Source of the DNA: Ohtaekwangia kribbensis | Lineage (GTDB): Bacteria > Bacteroidota > Bacteroidia > Cytophagales > Cyclobacteriaceae | Assembly (NCBI RefSeq): GCF_042676245.1 | Contig: NZ_JBHTKA010000007.1 | Coordinates: forward strand, 1,178,001-1,242,000 | Reading direction: 5' to 3' | Length of the DNA: 64,000 nucleotides | In this document: positions 8,681 through 18,817 of the stretch, in pieces | Layout: each line of letters begins with the position of its first letter | How positions within the stretch are numbered: position 1 is the stretch's first letter | Position numbers and translations under genes: made by a program | Notes under the pieces: generated by a model | What the model was told of the DNA's origin: nothing | The model's input: only the letters and a program-made list of their open reading frames with translations | Databases searched by the model: none

Positions 8681-10738
8681 ATGAAAAGGATATATATCGT
8701 ATTCCTGATCGGCTTATTCACTTTCTCCGGCTGTGCAGACCTTGATATTCCACCACCCAACGTGGTGGGCGATGAGACACTCTTCACCAATGAGTCTGGT
8801 ATGAAAGTATATATGGCCCGCATGTATAGCAGGATGCCGTTCGAGGATTTTAAATACATGGCACAGTGGGGCATTGAATACAATGCCTGGCTGGGATCCA
8901 TGGGTATAGAAGGAACCGGGGAAGCATTGAATCGCGATGGAATCTGCTCCGCCTTTACCGGTGAGCGAACTCCGTATTGGACAGAAGCATTTGTTCTGCT
9001 GCGCGATGCAAACTACCTGATTGAGACATTGCCCGACTATCAAAGTAATTTCCCGGAGGTTACGTACAACCACTATTTAGGTGAAGCATACTTTGTACGC
9101 GCCACGGTATTCTATGCTATGGCAAGACGCTTCGGTGGTGTGCCACTGGTAACAAAAGTTATTCGTTACCCGGGCGATGCAGATGAACTGGAAGTGCCAC
9201 GCTCTTCGGAGGAAGAGACCTGGAACCAGGTGCTTGCAGACTTTGATCAGGCTATATCTTTATTACAGCCGACAAGTCCGGAGCGAGGATATTCAAACAG
9301 ATATATAGCCCTGGCATTCAAATCAGAAGCAATGCTATATGCCGGCAGTGTAGCGAAGTACAATGAAACTGTTACCGGAAGACTTACCGGGTTAGGACAG
9401 AAAACCGGTGTACGTGTGATGGGATTTGCAGCGGAGTCCGCAGCAGCGGCTTCCAGAAAATATTTCAAGGAAGCTTATTCCGCTGCGCGTGAAGTTATCG
9501 CCAGCGGACGTTACTCGCTCTATAAGAAGAAATGGGCAGCCGGTGATCGAGACGCACAGTATCAGAACATGGTCGATATGTTTAGCGATCTCACAAGTCC
9601 TGAAAATATATATGTGAAAGAGTACGGCTATCCTACATTTACCCATGGCTATGATGCCTATAGCGCTCCGTTTATATTCAAGGCGCCACTGGCATCCGGC
9701 ACATGTCCTACACTAGACTTTATGGAATTGTTCGATGGCTTCGATCGTTATTCCAACGGTACGATAAAAGTTACCAATGGTTCTTCCAACACCGATGGAA
9801 CATACCTGATGTACGATTCACCGATGGACTTCTTCGCGAACGCAGAGCCACGTCTTCGTGCCTATGTAATTTTCCCGGGGGATGTATTCAAGGGAAGAGA
9901 GATTGAAATCCGTGCAGGAGTATATACAGGCTCTGCACCCATCAGTCCGCTCTTCAGCAATTATACCTATGCAACGGCTGAGACACGCTATCAGAACCTG
10001 GCAGCCTATACACAGGGATCAAAAACGCTTTACCTGAGTGCGCGCGAAGGAAACGGCCAGGAGATAGTGTCCTATGAAGGAGAAGACATGACCGCAGCCG
10101 GTGCGAACGGTCCGTTCTACGATAACGGAGAAGGATGTCTCACCGGACTATATGGACGTAAATGGTTAAATCCTGATCCTTCATTCGAAGCAGGCGAAGG
10201 TAAATCTGCACAACCGTTCATATTGATGCGCTATGCCGAAGTATTGTTAAATGCTGCGGAAGCTGCTGTTGAACTTCGCTTGGCAGGTGAAGCTTCTCCG
10301 GATGGAACAGACCTGCTGCAGGTAGCGACATCAGCGGTAAATGAAATTCGTGAAAGAGCTGGAGCAACGTTACTGGTAGGAAGTGTTACTGCCGATGACA
10401 ACGGACGTAACATCGTTCGTAAAGAACGCAGGAAAGAACTTGCACTCGAGCATAAAACAAAATGGGATCTGCGGAGATGGAGAGTACAACACTACGAAGA
10501 GCGCGATGGCTTCTGGGGAGAGTACAGAGAGAAAGATGCCTTTAGCAATAACGCACGCTATCGCTTCCGTGGCTTGTATCCGTTCTTCTCTACGCAAACC
10601 GGAAAATACTTTTTCGATGCGCGCTTCCAATGGGTAAGCCTGAAGACGTTCGAGTATAATATAGTAGACTACTACTTTGCTATACCGGGCGGTGAAGTAT
10701 CGAAGAGTGCTGTAATCGATCAGCAACCGAACCGATAA
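8681..10738 (+). CDS. SusD/RagB-family starch-binding-like lipoprotein (PUL 1)
   Basis: This 685-residue protein is the glycan-binding lid partner of the preceding SusC. The start at 8681 (MKRIYIVFLIGLFTFSGC) gives a textbook lipoprotein signal with lipobox FSGC; the open frame reaches back to 8549 only by overlapping SusC. Typical SusD elements are the N-terminal LDIPPPNVVGDETLFTNES region and the TPR-like helices around YLGEAYFVRATVFYAMARRFGGVPLVT. The C-terminus has FILMRYAEVLLNAAEAAVEL and then RKERRKELALEHKTKWDLRRW. At 685 residues it is longer than average for SusD (about 500-600), in line with extra loops that may shape the binding face for mannan. Confidence 0.92.
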   Translation: MKRIYIVFLIGLFTFSGCADLDIPPPNVVGDETLFTNESGMKVYMARMYSRMPFEDFKYMAQWGIEYNAWLGSMGIEGTGEALNRDGICSAFTGERTPYWTEAFVLLRDANYLIETLPDYQSNFPEVTYNHYLGEAYFVRATVFYAMARRFGGVPLVTKVIRYPGDADELEVPRSSEEETWNQVLADFDQAISLLQPTSPERGYSNRYIALAFKSEAMLYAGSVAKYNETVTGRLTGLGQKTGVRVMGFAAESAAAASRKYFKEAYSAAREVIASGRYSLYKKKWAAGDRDAQYQNMVDMFSDLTSPENIYVKEYGYPTFTHGYDAYSAPFIFKAPLASGTCPTLDFMELFDGFDRYSNGTIKVTNGSSNTDGTYLMYDSPMDFFANAEPRLRAYVIFPGDVFKGREIEIRAGVYTGSAPISPLFSNYTYATAETRYQNLAAYTQGSKTLYLSAREGNGQEIVSYEGEDMTAAGANGPFYDNGEGCLTGLYGRKWLNPDPSFEAGEGKSAQPFILMRYAEVLLNAAEAAVELRLAGEASPDGTDLLQVATSAVNEIRERAGATLLVGSVTADDNGRNIVRKERRKELALEHKTKWDLRRWRVQHYEERDGFWGEYREKDAFSNNARYRFRGLYPFFSTQTGKYFFDARFQWVSLKTFEYNIVDYYFAIPGGEVSKSAVIDQQPNR

Positions 10739-10776
10739 TGAATAACGAGTTATAAGACAATTAAGAATTACAGAAG

Positions 10777-11589
10777 ATGAAGAAGATATCATATATACTA
10801 TCGATCGCCCTGTTTTCTTTCACGTCCTGCAGTCTGTTTGAAATAGACAACAAGGAAGTGCCTGCAGAAACCATTCAGGGTGAAGTAGTGGATGTAGAAA
10901 CTGGCGAACCTGTGCTTACCGATCAGGGAAGTGAGGGCATCCGCGTGCGTTTGACAGAAGATAGCTGGGGCGAAAATGTTACACCTAACCCGGACTTCTT
11001 TTGCATGCCGGATGGTACATTTCAGAATACAAAATTATTCAAAGGCACCTATCACATTCGTATTGACGGACCTTTCATTCCGCTGATGCGTGAGGACGAA
11101 AGAGGTGTTCCACTCGCAGATGAATCTCAAATCGTAAACATCAGTGGTGTTACGAAAGTAAAATTCGAAGTGCAACCTTTCCTCAAAATAGAGTGGGTAG
11201 ATGAGCCTGAAGTAATCAATGGTAAAGTAAGAGCGAAGGTGCGTGTTACGCGCGCTGTATCGGAAGAAGAGTTCCGTAACAAGATTGAGCCGATGGGGGG
11301 CTATAGCAGCAGCTTCCAGAATATTACGGACATTCAGTTGTTTGTGAGTTATTCATCTTCGGTTGGGTATCGCGCACGCGATGAACGCTGGTCAAACAAA
11401 ATCGAATATACCGGTTCAGCGTTCAATTCGTTGTTAGGACAAACGATCACCATCGAATCGACTGGTACGATTCCATCAGGAAGAGTTGTCTTTATCCGTG
11501 CCGCGGCTCGTATCAACTACGATACACCAAAAGGTAGCGGAACGAGAAGATGGAACTACAATGAGCCCCTGCAGCTCTTGATTCCGTAA
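10777..11589 (+). CDS. DUF3823 domain lipoprotein in the SusE/F position
   Basis: This is a 270-residue lipoprotein (signal with FTSC lipobox) encoded 38 bases after SusD. The sequence agrees with DUF3823 proteins, which are two beta-sandwich domains often encoded next to SusD. The first domain holds IQGEVVDVETGEPVLTDQGS and CMPDGTFQNTKLFKGTYHIR; the second begins near FLKIEWVDEPEVINGKVRAK. Proteins in this position usually help bind glycan on the cell surface. No catalytic motif is visible. The first domain resembles a carboxypeptidase-regulatory-like fold. Confidence 0.82.
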   Translation: MKKISYILSIALFSFTSCSLFEIDNKEVPAETIQGEVVDVETGEPVLTDQGSEGIRVRLTEDSWGENVTPNPDFFCMPDGTFQNTKLFKGTYHIRIDGPFIPLMREDERGVPLADESQIVNISGVTKVKFEVQPFLKIEWVDEPEVINGKVRAKVRVTRAVSEEEFRNKIEPMGGYSSSFQNITDIQLFVSYSSSVGYRARDERWSNKIEYTGSAFNSLLGQTITIESTGTIPSGRVVFIRAAARINYDTPKGSGTRRWNYNEPLQLLIP

Positions 11590-11682
11590 GATATAGTTCA
11601 GGTTTGAAGTCATCTCGTCATGGGGGTGGCTTTGAACCTTTACTTTCCAAGGGGCCATGCAGTCATTATACGAATTGCGCAT

Positions 11683-11738
11683 AATCATACCGTTGTATGA
11701 TTGGTATCTCCACCAGGCGGTGAGGATTTTTTTATTTT
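11683..11738 (+). terminator. Hairpins with a T tract between the DUF3823 gene and the GH42-like gene
   Basis: AATCATAC and GTATGATT form a perfect 8-bp stem with loop CGTT (11683-11702). It is followed by a small CACC/GGTG hairpin and then ATTTTTTTATTTT. The T tract suggests partial termination that would lower expression of the downstream enzyme genes relative to SusC/SusD. The stem next to the T tract is short, so full termination is unlikely. Confidence 0.4.
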
Positions 11739-11750
11739 AACAAAAGTATC

Positions 11751-13952
11751 ATGCAAAAAACGATTATACTTTCCCTGCTGCTGGCACTATCCGTTCAAAG
11801 TTATTCGCAGTCACGGCAAAAGGACAAGCAATCAAAGACTCAATCACGGGAAAAAACTACATTTCAAACTTCCAATCCGTGGAAACCGGTAACGGATTTA
11901 CGTGCCGATGTTGCTATCGTATATAGCGTAAAGGATCATCACGGAAAAGGAAATATGTCTTTTGAAGAACGCGTTCAAAGCTGGCGCGACAAGGGATATA
12001 CAACGCACTTCATGACCGGTATAGCATGGGGTGAGTACCAGGATTATTTCACCGGTGCTTGGGATGGGGAGCAACATCTTGATGAAGGACAGGTAACACA
12101 AAAAGGTGACACGCTATGGCACGGACACATGGTGCCCTATATCGTGCCGTCCGCCAACTTCATTAAGTATATGAAGGAGAAAGTCATCAAGCGTGTTATA
12201 GATGCAGGCATTGATGCAATCTTTCTCGAAGAGCCTGAGTTCTGGGCGCGCTCCGGTTACAGCGGTGCATTTAAAAGCGAGTGGAAAGCTTACTATGGAT
12301 TTGACTGGAGACCGCAGCATGAATCACCTGAGAATACATACTTGTCCAATAAGTTGAAGTATCATTTATACTATAGGGCGTTGAACGAATGCTTTACCTA
12401 TGCAAAGGAGTACGGCAAGAGTAAAGGCATGAACATACGTTGCTATGTACCCACGCACTCGCTGGTAAATTATTCACAGTGGATGATCGTTAGTCCCGAA
12501 GCAAGCCTGGCATCATTACCGTGTGTAGACGGATATATAGCACAGGTGTGGACGGGTACATCACGCGAGCCTAATTACTTTAATGGGCAAATGAAAGAGC
12601 GCGTATTCGAAACGGCCTTTCTCGAATATGGTTCAATGGAGTCCATGACGGAACCTACCGGAAGAAAAATGTTTTTCCTCACAGATCCGATCGAAGACTG
12701 GCCGCGCGATTGGGTCGACTATAAGAAAAATTACCAGGCTACGTTTACAGCACAACTGCTATATCCGAAGATCGCTGACTATGAAGTAATGCCGTGGCCG
12801 GATCGTATATATGAAGGCTACTATCGCACGAGCGCCAACAGCGACAGGAAAGAGCAGATACCGCGTTTTTATTCAACACAAATGCAGGTCATGATCAATA
12901 CGCTGAACAACATGCCCGAGTCCGGGAATAAAGTGAGTGGTTCGCAGGGTATAGGAGTTCTCATGGCAAACTCATTGATGTTTCAGCGGTTCCCGGTTCA
13001 TCAGGGATATGAAGATCCGCAGTTGTCCAATTTCTATGGGCAGGCACTTCCGTTGCTGAAGCGTGGCATTCCGGTTAAGACCGTTCATATCGAAAATGTA
13101 TCCTACCCCCAGACGTGGAAAGATCTGAAGATACTCATCATGTCTTACTCGAACATGAAGCCTATGGATAAAGCCGCACACGATCACATTGCCGAGTGGG
13201 TAAAGAACGGTGGTGTGCTGGTATACTGTGGCAGAGATGAAGATGCGTTTCAACGTGTGCAGGAGTGGTGGAATACCAACGGCAATACATTTAAAGCACC
13301 ATCAGAACATTTATTTCTGAAGCTCGGGGTGAAAGAGCCTTTTAACGGAGGCGAGTATATATATGGAAAAGGAAAAGTATATATCCTGCGCAGCGACCCG
13401 AAGGAGTTTGTGTTGAAAGCAAATAACGATGAAGCGTTTGTAAATACAATCAAGACGCTATACGAAACAGGATCAACCGAAAAGCTTGAGTATAAAAATC
13501 ACTTCACACTTACCCGCGGACCGTACGAACTTATTTCTGTAGTGGACGAAAATTCAAGTCTATCCCCCTATATCATGACGGGCAGGTTCATCGATTTATT
13601 TGATCCTGAAATTCCTGTTCTCCATGAAAAACAAGTTCGCCCTGGAGAGCAGGCATTCTTGTACAATATCAGCCGGGTCAAGAATCCCAAAACGCCACAG
13701 GTGCTTGCCGCTGCAGCAAGAGTATATCAGGAAAAAGTAACGAAGAGTACATATTCATTCGTAGCGAAAAGTGCATTGAACACCACGAATGTGATGCGGA
13801 TACTCTTACCTGTAAAAGCAACCAAAATAGAAGTGACGGATGCGGCAGGTAAAACGTTACCCGTGGAGTCATCATGGGATGCAGGTAGCAAAACGTGTTT
13901 TTTAAAGTTTGAAAACAACCCGGAAGGAGTTCATGTAAAATTGAGTTGGTGA
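11751..13952 (+). CDS. Secreted protein with GH42-like architecture, family not recognised
   Basis: This 733-residue protein has a signal peptide (MQKTIILSLLLALSVQSYSQ). I do not recognise an established family. Residues about 50-370 read like a TIM barrel of clan A type. The DAIFLEEPEFWARSGY stretch (E160, E161, E163) and FETAFLEYGSM (E287, E292) are the best candidates for acid/base and nucleophile glutamates. Residues about 400-500 look like the flavodoxin/GATase-like domain found after the barrel in GH42 enzymes: IGVLMANSLMFQRFP, then LKILIMSYSNMKPMDKAAH and WVKNGGVLVYCG. The C-terminus is a beta-sandwich. Its place between DUF3823 and GH92 in a mannan PUL suggests a periplasmic or secreted glycosidase acting on mannan side chains. 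The enzyme activity is inference. Confidence 0.6.
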   Translation: MQKTIILSLLLALSVQSYSQSRQKDKQSKTQSREKTTFQTSNPWKPVTDLRADVAIVYSVKDHHGKGNMSFEERVQSWRDKGYTTHFMTGIAWGEYQDYFTGAWDGEQHLDEGQVTQKGDTLWHGHMVPYIVPSANFIKYMKEKVIKRVIDAGIDAIFLEEPEFWARSGYSGAFKSEWKAYYGFDWRPQHESPENTYLSNKLKYHLYYRALNECFTYAKEYGKSKGMNIRCYVPTHSLVNYSQWMIVSPEASLASLPCVDGYIAQVWTGTSREPNYFNGQMKERVFETAFLEYGSMESMTEPTGRKMFFLTDPIEDWPRDWVDYKKNYQATFTAQLLYPKIADYEVMPWPDRIYEGYYRTSANSDRKEQIPRFYSTQMQVMINTLNNMPESGNKVSGSQGIGVLMANSLMFQRFPVHQGYEDPQLSNFYGQALPLLKRGIPVKTVHIENVSYPQTWKDLKILIMSYSNMKPMDKAAHDHIAEWVKNGGVLVYCGRDEDAFQRVQEWWNTNGNTFKAPSEHLFLKLGVKEPFNGGEYIYGKGKVYILRSDPKEFVLKANNDEAFVNTIKTLYETGSTEKLEYKNHFTLTRGPYELISVVDENSSLSPYIMTGRFIDLFDPEIPVLHEKQVRPGEQAFLYNISRVKNPKTPQVLAAAARVYQEKVTKSTYSFVAKSALNTTNVMRILLPVKATKIEVTDAAGKTLPVESSWDAGSKTCFLKFENNPEGVHVKLSW

Positions 13953-14011
13953 AAATTACAACATATATAGGTGTATAAATTAATAAATGTAGAATTAAGA
14001 TTAAGAAAGAA

Positions 14012-16294
14012 ATGAGGAAGAAAATTGGTTTACCAGGGATGTTTTTTTTAGGGTGTCTTATTCTGAAAGTAAATGCGCAGGTTAGTGATCCTGTCAGTTA
14101 TGTAAGTACACTGGTAGGAACAAATTCAAAGTTTGAGTTATCAACCGGAAATACATATCCTGCAGTGGCGCTGCCTTGGGCAATGAATTTCTGGTCGCCA
14201 CAAACCGCCAAGATGGGCGATGGCTGGATGTATACCTATACAGCAGACAAGATCAGGGGATTTAAGCAAACACATCAGCCAAGCCCGTGGATGAATGACT
14301 ATGGGCAATTCTCGATCATGCCCGTTACAGGCAAGGCTGTGTTCAACGAAGATGAAAGAGCTAGTTGGTTTTCTCATAAAGCGGAAGTTGCAAAGCCGTA
14401 TTACTACCGTGTACATTTAGCCGATCACGATGTAACCACGGAAATAGCTCCGACTGAAAGAGCTGCCATGTTCCGCTTTACTTTTCCGCAAACTAAAAAT
14501 GCGTTCATTGTTACCGATGCATTTGATAAAGGTTCATTCATAAAAATTATACCGGAAGAAAAGAAGATAGTAGGCTATACCACGCGCAACAGCGGAGGCG
14601 TGCCGGATAATTTCAAAAATTACTTTGTTATTATTTTCGACAAGCCGTTCGCGTATGTAGCGGCTGTTAAAGATGGCAAGATTACAGAAGGAGAGAAGGA
14701 GTTTAAAGGAAATCATGCTGGTGCCGTTATTGGTTTCTCAACTTCTGATAACGAGCAGGTCCATGCCCGTGTCGCTTCGTCTTTTATCAGTGAAGAACAA
14801 GCGCTTCGTAACCTGAAAGAATTAGGTGATGCTGACTTCGATAAAGTTGTGAGTAAAGGAAAACAACGCTGGAATGATGTGTTGGGAAAGATCAAGGTAG
14901 AAGACGATAACCTCGATAACCTCCGTACATTCTACTCTTCATTCTATCGCTCTGTTTTATTCCCGAGAAATTTTTCAGAAGTGGATGCTAATGGAAAAGT
15001 AGTTCACTACAGCCCGTACAATGGGAAAGTATTACCGGGCTATATGTATACCGATACCGGCTTCTGGGATACATTTCGCAGTCTGTTTCCATTCCTCAAT
15101 TTTTTATACCCTTCTGAAAATGCAAAGATGCAGGAAGGTCTCGCGAACGCCTATAAAGAAAGCGGCTTTCTTCCCGAATGGGCAAGCCCCGGTCATCGCG
15201 ACATCATGGTGGGTAATAACTCTGCGTCTGTCGTTGCTGATGCTTATCTGAAAGGTGTGCGTGGTTATGACATTGAGACACTATGGGAAGCTTTGAAGCA
15301 CGGCGCAAACAGCGTGCATCCTAAAGTTTCTGCATCCGGAAGAAAAGGATATGAGCACTATAACCAGTATGGCTATATACCAAATGATATAGACGTTGAT
15401 CAGAATGTAGCGCGTACACTGGAATATGCGTATGACGATTGGACAATCTATCGTTTAGGGAAGGCACTCAACAAGCCACAGCATGAAATTGATATATATG
15501 CGAAACGTGCCTTGAATTATAAGAACCTGTATTATTCGCAACGCAAGTTGATGGCAGGCCGTGCACGTAACGGCTCTTTCGCTGAGACATTTAACCCTGC
15601 TGACTGGGGGCGCGATTTTACCGAAGGAAACAGCTGGCATTACTCATGGTCTGTGTTTCATGATCCACAGGGATTGATCGACCTGATGGGCGGACAAAAG
15701 CAATTTGTATCGATGCTCGATTCTGTTTTTGTTATTCCCGGTTCAAGAGGAATGGAAAGCCGCTCGATGATTCACGAGATGCGCGAAATGCAGGTGATGG
15801 ACATGGGGCAATACGCACACGGTAATCAGCCGATCCAGCACATGGTATATTTATACAACTATGCAGGCGAACCTTGGAAAGCACAGTATTGGGCGCGTGA
15901 GATCATCGACAAGCTATATGCAGCAACACCGGATGGCTATTGTGGTGATGAAGACAACGGGCAGACTTCTGCATGGTATGTTTTCTCGTCATTGGGTTTT
16001 TATCCGCTATGTCCGGGCAGCAACGAGTATATTGTGGGATCGCCTCTGTTCAAGTCTGTGAAAATTAAATTGGATAACGGGAAAGAGATCGTGATCACGG
16101 CTACTAATAATTCAAAAGAAAATCGCTATATATCGGATATGAAGCTGAATGGTAAAGTGTACACGAAGAATTACCTGACGCACGAAGACCTGATGAAGGG
16201 CGCAACGATCAATGTTAACATGAGCGCTTCTCCGAATAAAAAGAGAGGCGTGGAGAAAAGTGACTTTCCGTACTCATTCTCAAATGAAAAATAA
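14012..16294 (+). CDS. GH92 family exo-alpha-mannosidase
   Basis: This 760-residue protein belongs to glycoside hydrolase family 92, calcium-dependent inverting exo-alpha-mannosidases that strip mannose side chains (alpha-1,2, -1,3, -1,4 or -1,6). Family signatures are clear: FKQTHQPSPWMNDYGQ near residue 90, VDQNVARTLEYAYDDW near residue 470, and GDEDNGQTSAWYVFSSLGFY at 645 onward, where the aspartates of GDED are the family's catalytic bases. It has a cleavable signal peptide ending near VNAQ, which suggests a periplasmic enzyme. It follows the GH42-like gene by 59 bases and precedes the DUF4965 gene by 21 bases in one operon. Linkage preference cannot be read from the sequence. Confidence 0.92.
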   Translation: MRKKIGLPGMFFLGCLILKVNAQVSDPVSYVSTLVGTNSKFELSTGNTYPAVALPWAMNFWSPQTAKMGDGWMYTYTADKIRGFKQTHQPSPWMNDYGQFSIMPVTGKAVFNEDERASWFSHKAEVAKPYYYRVHLADHDVTTEIAPTERAAMFRFTFPQTKNAFIVTDAFDKGSFIKIIPEEKKIVGYTTRNSGGVPDNFKNYFVIIFDKPFAYVAAVKDGKITEGEKEFKGNHAGAVIGFSTSDNEQVHARVASSFISEEQALRNLKELGDADFDKVVSKGKQRWNDVLGKIKVEDDNLDNLRTFYSSFYRSVLFPRNFSEVDANGKVVHYSPYNGKVLPGYMYTDTGFWDTFRSLFPFLNFLYPSENAKMQEGLANAYKESGFLPEWASPGHRDIMVGNNSASVVADAYLKGVRGYDIETLWEALKHGANSVHPKVSASGRKGYEHYNQYGYIPNDIDVDQNVARTLEYAYDDWTIYRLGKALNKPQHEIDIYAKRALNYKNLYYSQRKLMAGRARNGSFAETFNPADWGRDFTEGNSWHYSWSVFHDPQGLIDLMGGQKQFVSMLDSVFVIPGSRGMESRSMIHEMREMQVMDMGQYAHGNQPIQHMVYLYNYAGEPWKAQYWAREIIDKLYAATPDGYCGDEDNGQTSAWYVFSSLGFYPLCPGSNEYIVGSPLFKSVKIKLDNGKEIVITATNNSKENRYISDMKLNGKVYTKNYLTHEDLMKGATINVNMSASPNKKRGVEKSDFPYSFSNEK

Positions 16295-16315
16295 ACCGAA
16301 AAGGAAATCTATCGT

Positions 16316-18817
16316 ATGTTCAAAATATCCTTAAATCAAATACTGGCAATTTTTGTTGCCATCGCCCTGGCTTCCTGTGGTAAGCAGGACGTGCAAAAAA
16401 AGGAAGAAGCTGGTTTGGCGTTTCGTGCTCCAGCCTATCCGTTGATAACCATTGACCCCTATACCAGTGCATGGTCAACATCCGATCAATTGTTTGATAG
16501 TCCGGTAAAACATTGGACCGGTAAAAATCATTCGTTGATTGGTGCTGTACGGGTTGACGGGAAAGTATATCGCTTTCTCGGAAAAGAGGAGATTCCATTG
16601 AAACCTGTTTTACCCGATGCAAAACATGAACCATGGCAGGGAAAGTATGTAACGAAGGAACCTGCAAAGGGCTGGGAGCAACCTGACTTCAAGGATGCTG
16701 TATGGCAAAGTGGTAAAGCCGGTTTTGGGACACCTAATACTTTTGAGACTAACACTCCGTGGCAAACAAAAGAGATATGGGTGCGCAGAGAATTTATTTT
16801 GCCTGCTATAGGAAATGGCGAATTATATCTAATCTATTCGCACGATGATGATTTCGAGTTATACCTGAATGGTAAGGAGATCGTTAACACCGGTAATCAT
16901 GCCAAGAACGGTGTTACCATGAAACTTGATAAGAGCTTGTTGAATGCCAACGGTAAAAACGTAATTGCTGCACACTGTCTTGATCGAGGTGGTCTGGCGT
17001 ACGTTGACTTTGGTATTTTCAAAGAGAGCGATCAGCAGCCAATCTTTGCTGACGCTGCGGTTCAGAAAAGTGTGAAGATCACGGCTACACAAACTAAATA
17101 TGATTTCACGTGTGGTCCGGTAGATTTGCATGTTGAGTTCGCTTCACCTTTGCTGATCGATGATCTGGATTTGCTTTCACGTCCCGTAAACTATATCAGC
17201 TACGAAGCTGTTTCCAACGATGGTCAGTCGCATGATGTACAGGTATATTTCGATGCTACACCGGAATGGGCTGTTAACGAATTGAATCAGGAGGTTGAAA
17301 TAACTACCGGTAAAACAGGCGATATAGACTTTGTGAAAACGGGAACAACCGAGCAACCTGTTTTGAAAAAGAAAGGTGACAATGTTCGCATCGACTGGGG
17401 ATATTTTTACATCGCTTCCAAAGAATCTAAAAATAACGGACTGGCTATGGGCGATTTCTCAGCCGTGAAAAAGTCGTTCACCGAGAGTGGTAAAGTAAAT
17501 CCTTCCAGCGAGAAGATTACTGCAGTTCTGTCGAACACCATGCCGGTGCTTGCTTACACAGACAACCTGAATAAAGTATCAACAACACCGGCAACGGGGT
17601 ATGTTATGCTGGCCTACGATGATATTGAGTCACTGCAGTATTTTGAAAAGAATCTGAAAGCATGGTGGACGAAAGATGGACAGGTAAGTTTTGATAAGGC
17701 TTTGTCGGGTGCAGCAGCAGACTATGAGACAGTTATAGCACGTTGTGATGAGTTTGACAACAAAATATATAGTGATGCACTGGCAGCCGGAGGTGAAAAG
17801 TATGCGCGCCTGTGCGTGCTCGCCTATCGTCAATCTATAGCGGCACACAAGCTGGCGAAGGATATGGAGGGTAACACGCTTTTTTTATCGAAGGAGAATT
17901 TTAGTAATGGTTCGATCGGTACGGTGGATATAACGTATCCGTCTGCTCCGCTCTATCTCAAATACAATCCTGAACTTCTGAAGGGAATGATGAACCCGAT
18001 ATTTTACTATACCGAAAGTGGCAAGTGGACAAAGCCGTTTGCAGCGCACGATGTCGGTACCTATCCGCAGGCCAATGGACAAACGTATGGTGGTGACATG
18101 CCTGTAGAAGAGAGCGGTAACATGCTGATACTGGCAACGGCCATTGCTACAATAGAAGGAAAAGCTGACTATGCCGAAAAACATTGGGAAGCGTTGACTA
18201 CATGGGCGAACTATCTGCTGGAGCATGGTCTTGATCCGGAAAATCAACTTTGCACAGATGACTTTGCCGGACACTTTGCGCACAACGTAAATCTTTCAGC
18301 AAAGGCGATCGTAGGTATAGCAGGCTATGGTAAACTTGCCGATATGCTTGGCAAAAAAGATATAGCAGCGAAATATACCAGTGAAGCCAAAAAGATGGCG
18401 CAGGAGTGGGTAAAGATGGCGGACGATGGCGATCACTTTCGCCTTACGTTCGATCAACCCGGAACGTGGAGCCAGAAGTATAACCTGGTTTGGGACAAGT
18501 TGCTAAAGCTTGGTATTTTCCCCGACAGCGTATTGCAAAAAGAAATTGCTTACTACCAGACCAAGCAGAACAAATATGGTTTGCCATTGGACAACCGGAG
18601 AACCTATACTAAAGCAGACTGGATCGTTTGGACAGCAACACTGGCCAATGATACAGCAACGTTCCAGAAGCTTATCGACCCGCTATATGGTTTTGTTACA
18701 GAAACACCAGATCGCGTTCCGATGAGCGATTGGTACGAAACACCGGATGCCAAGCAGGTGGGATTCCAGGCGCGCTCCGTAGTGGGCGGGTATTTTATCA
18801 AGATGTTGGAGAAGTAG
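16316..18817 (+). CDS. GtaA-like lipoprotein (DUF4964, DUF5127, DUF4965, DUF1793)
   Basis: This 833-residue lipoprotein (lipobox ASC, then GKQD) has the domain order of fungal GtaA, annotated as glutaminase A, and of its many Bacteroidota relatives. The N-terminus with LITIDPYTSAWSTSDQLFD is DUF4964, and the DUF5127 sandwich lies in the middle. The DUF4965 segment begins near YARLCVLAYRQSIAAHKLAK, and the C-terminal (alpha/alpha)6 barrel contains EESGNMLILA and TDDFAGHFAHNVNLSAKA. Inserted after the first domain (about residues 110-230) is a jelly-roll like the GH2 sugar-binding domain, reading GWEQPDFKDAVWQSG and DDDFELYLNGKEIV. Given the PUL and the barrel fold, a glycosidase role is more likely than glutaminase, but this is inference. 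It is the last gene of the PUL 1 operon. Confidence 0.8.
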   Translation: MFKISLNQILAIFVAIALASCGKQDVQKKEEAGLAFRAPAYPLITIDPYTSAWSTSDQLFDSPVKHWTGKNHSLIGAVRVDGKVYRFLGKEEIPLKPVLPDAKHEPWQGKYVTKEPAKGWEQPDFKDAVWQSGKAGFGTPNTFETNTPWQTKEIWVRREFILPAIGNGELYLIYSHDDDFELYLNGKEIVNTGNHAKNGVTMKLDKSLLNANGKNVIAAHCLDRGGLAYVDFGIFKESDQQPIFADAAVQKSVKITATQTKYDFTCGPVDLHVEFASPLLIDDLDLLSRPVNYISYEAVSNDGQSHDVQVYFDATPEWAVNELNQEVEITTGKTGDIDFVKTGTTEQPVLKKKGDNVRIDWGYFYIASKESKNNGLAMGDFSAVKKSFTESGKVNPSSEKITAVLSNTMPVLAYTDNLNKVSTTPATGYVMLAYDDIESLQYFEKNLKAWWTKDGQVSFDKALSGAAADYETVIARCDEFDNKIYSDALAAGGEKYARLCVLAYRQSIAAHKLAKDMEGNTLFLSKENFSNGSIGTVDITYPSAPLYLKYNPELLKGMMNPIFYYTESGKWTKPFAAHDVGTYPQANGQTYGGDMPVEESGNMLILATAIATIEGKADYAEKHWEALTTWANYLLEHGLDPENQLCTDDFAGHFAHNVNLSAKAIVGIAGYGKLADMLGKKDIAAKYTSEAKKMAQEWVKMADDGDHFRLTFDQPGTWSQKYNLVWDKLLKLGIFPDSVLQKEIAYYQTKQNKYGLPLDNRRTYTKADWIVWTATLANDTATFQKLIDPLYGFVTETPDRVPMSDWYETPDAKQVGFQARSVVGGYFIKMLEK

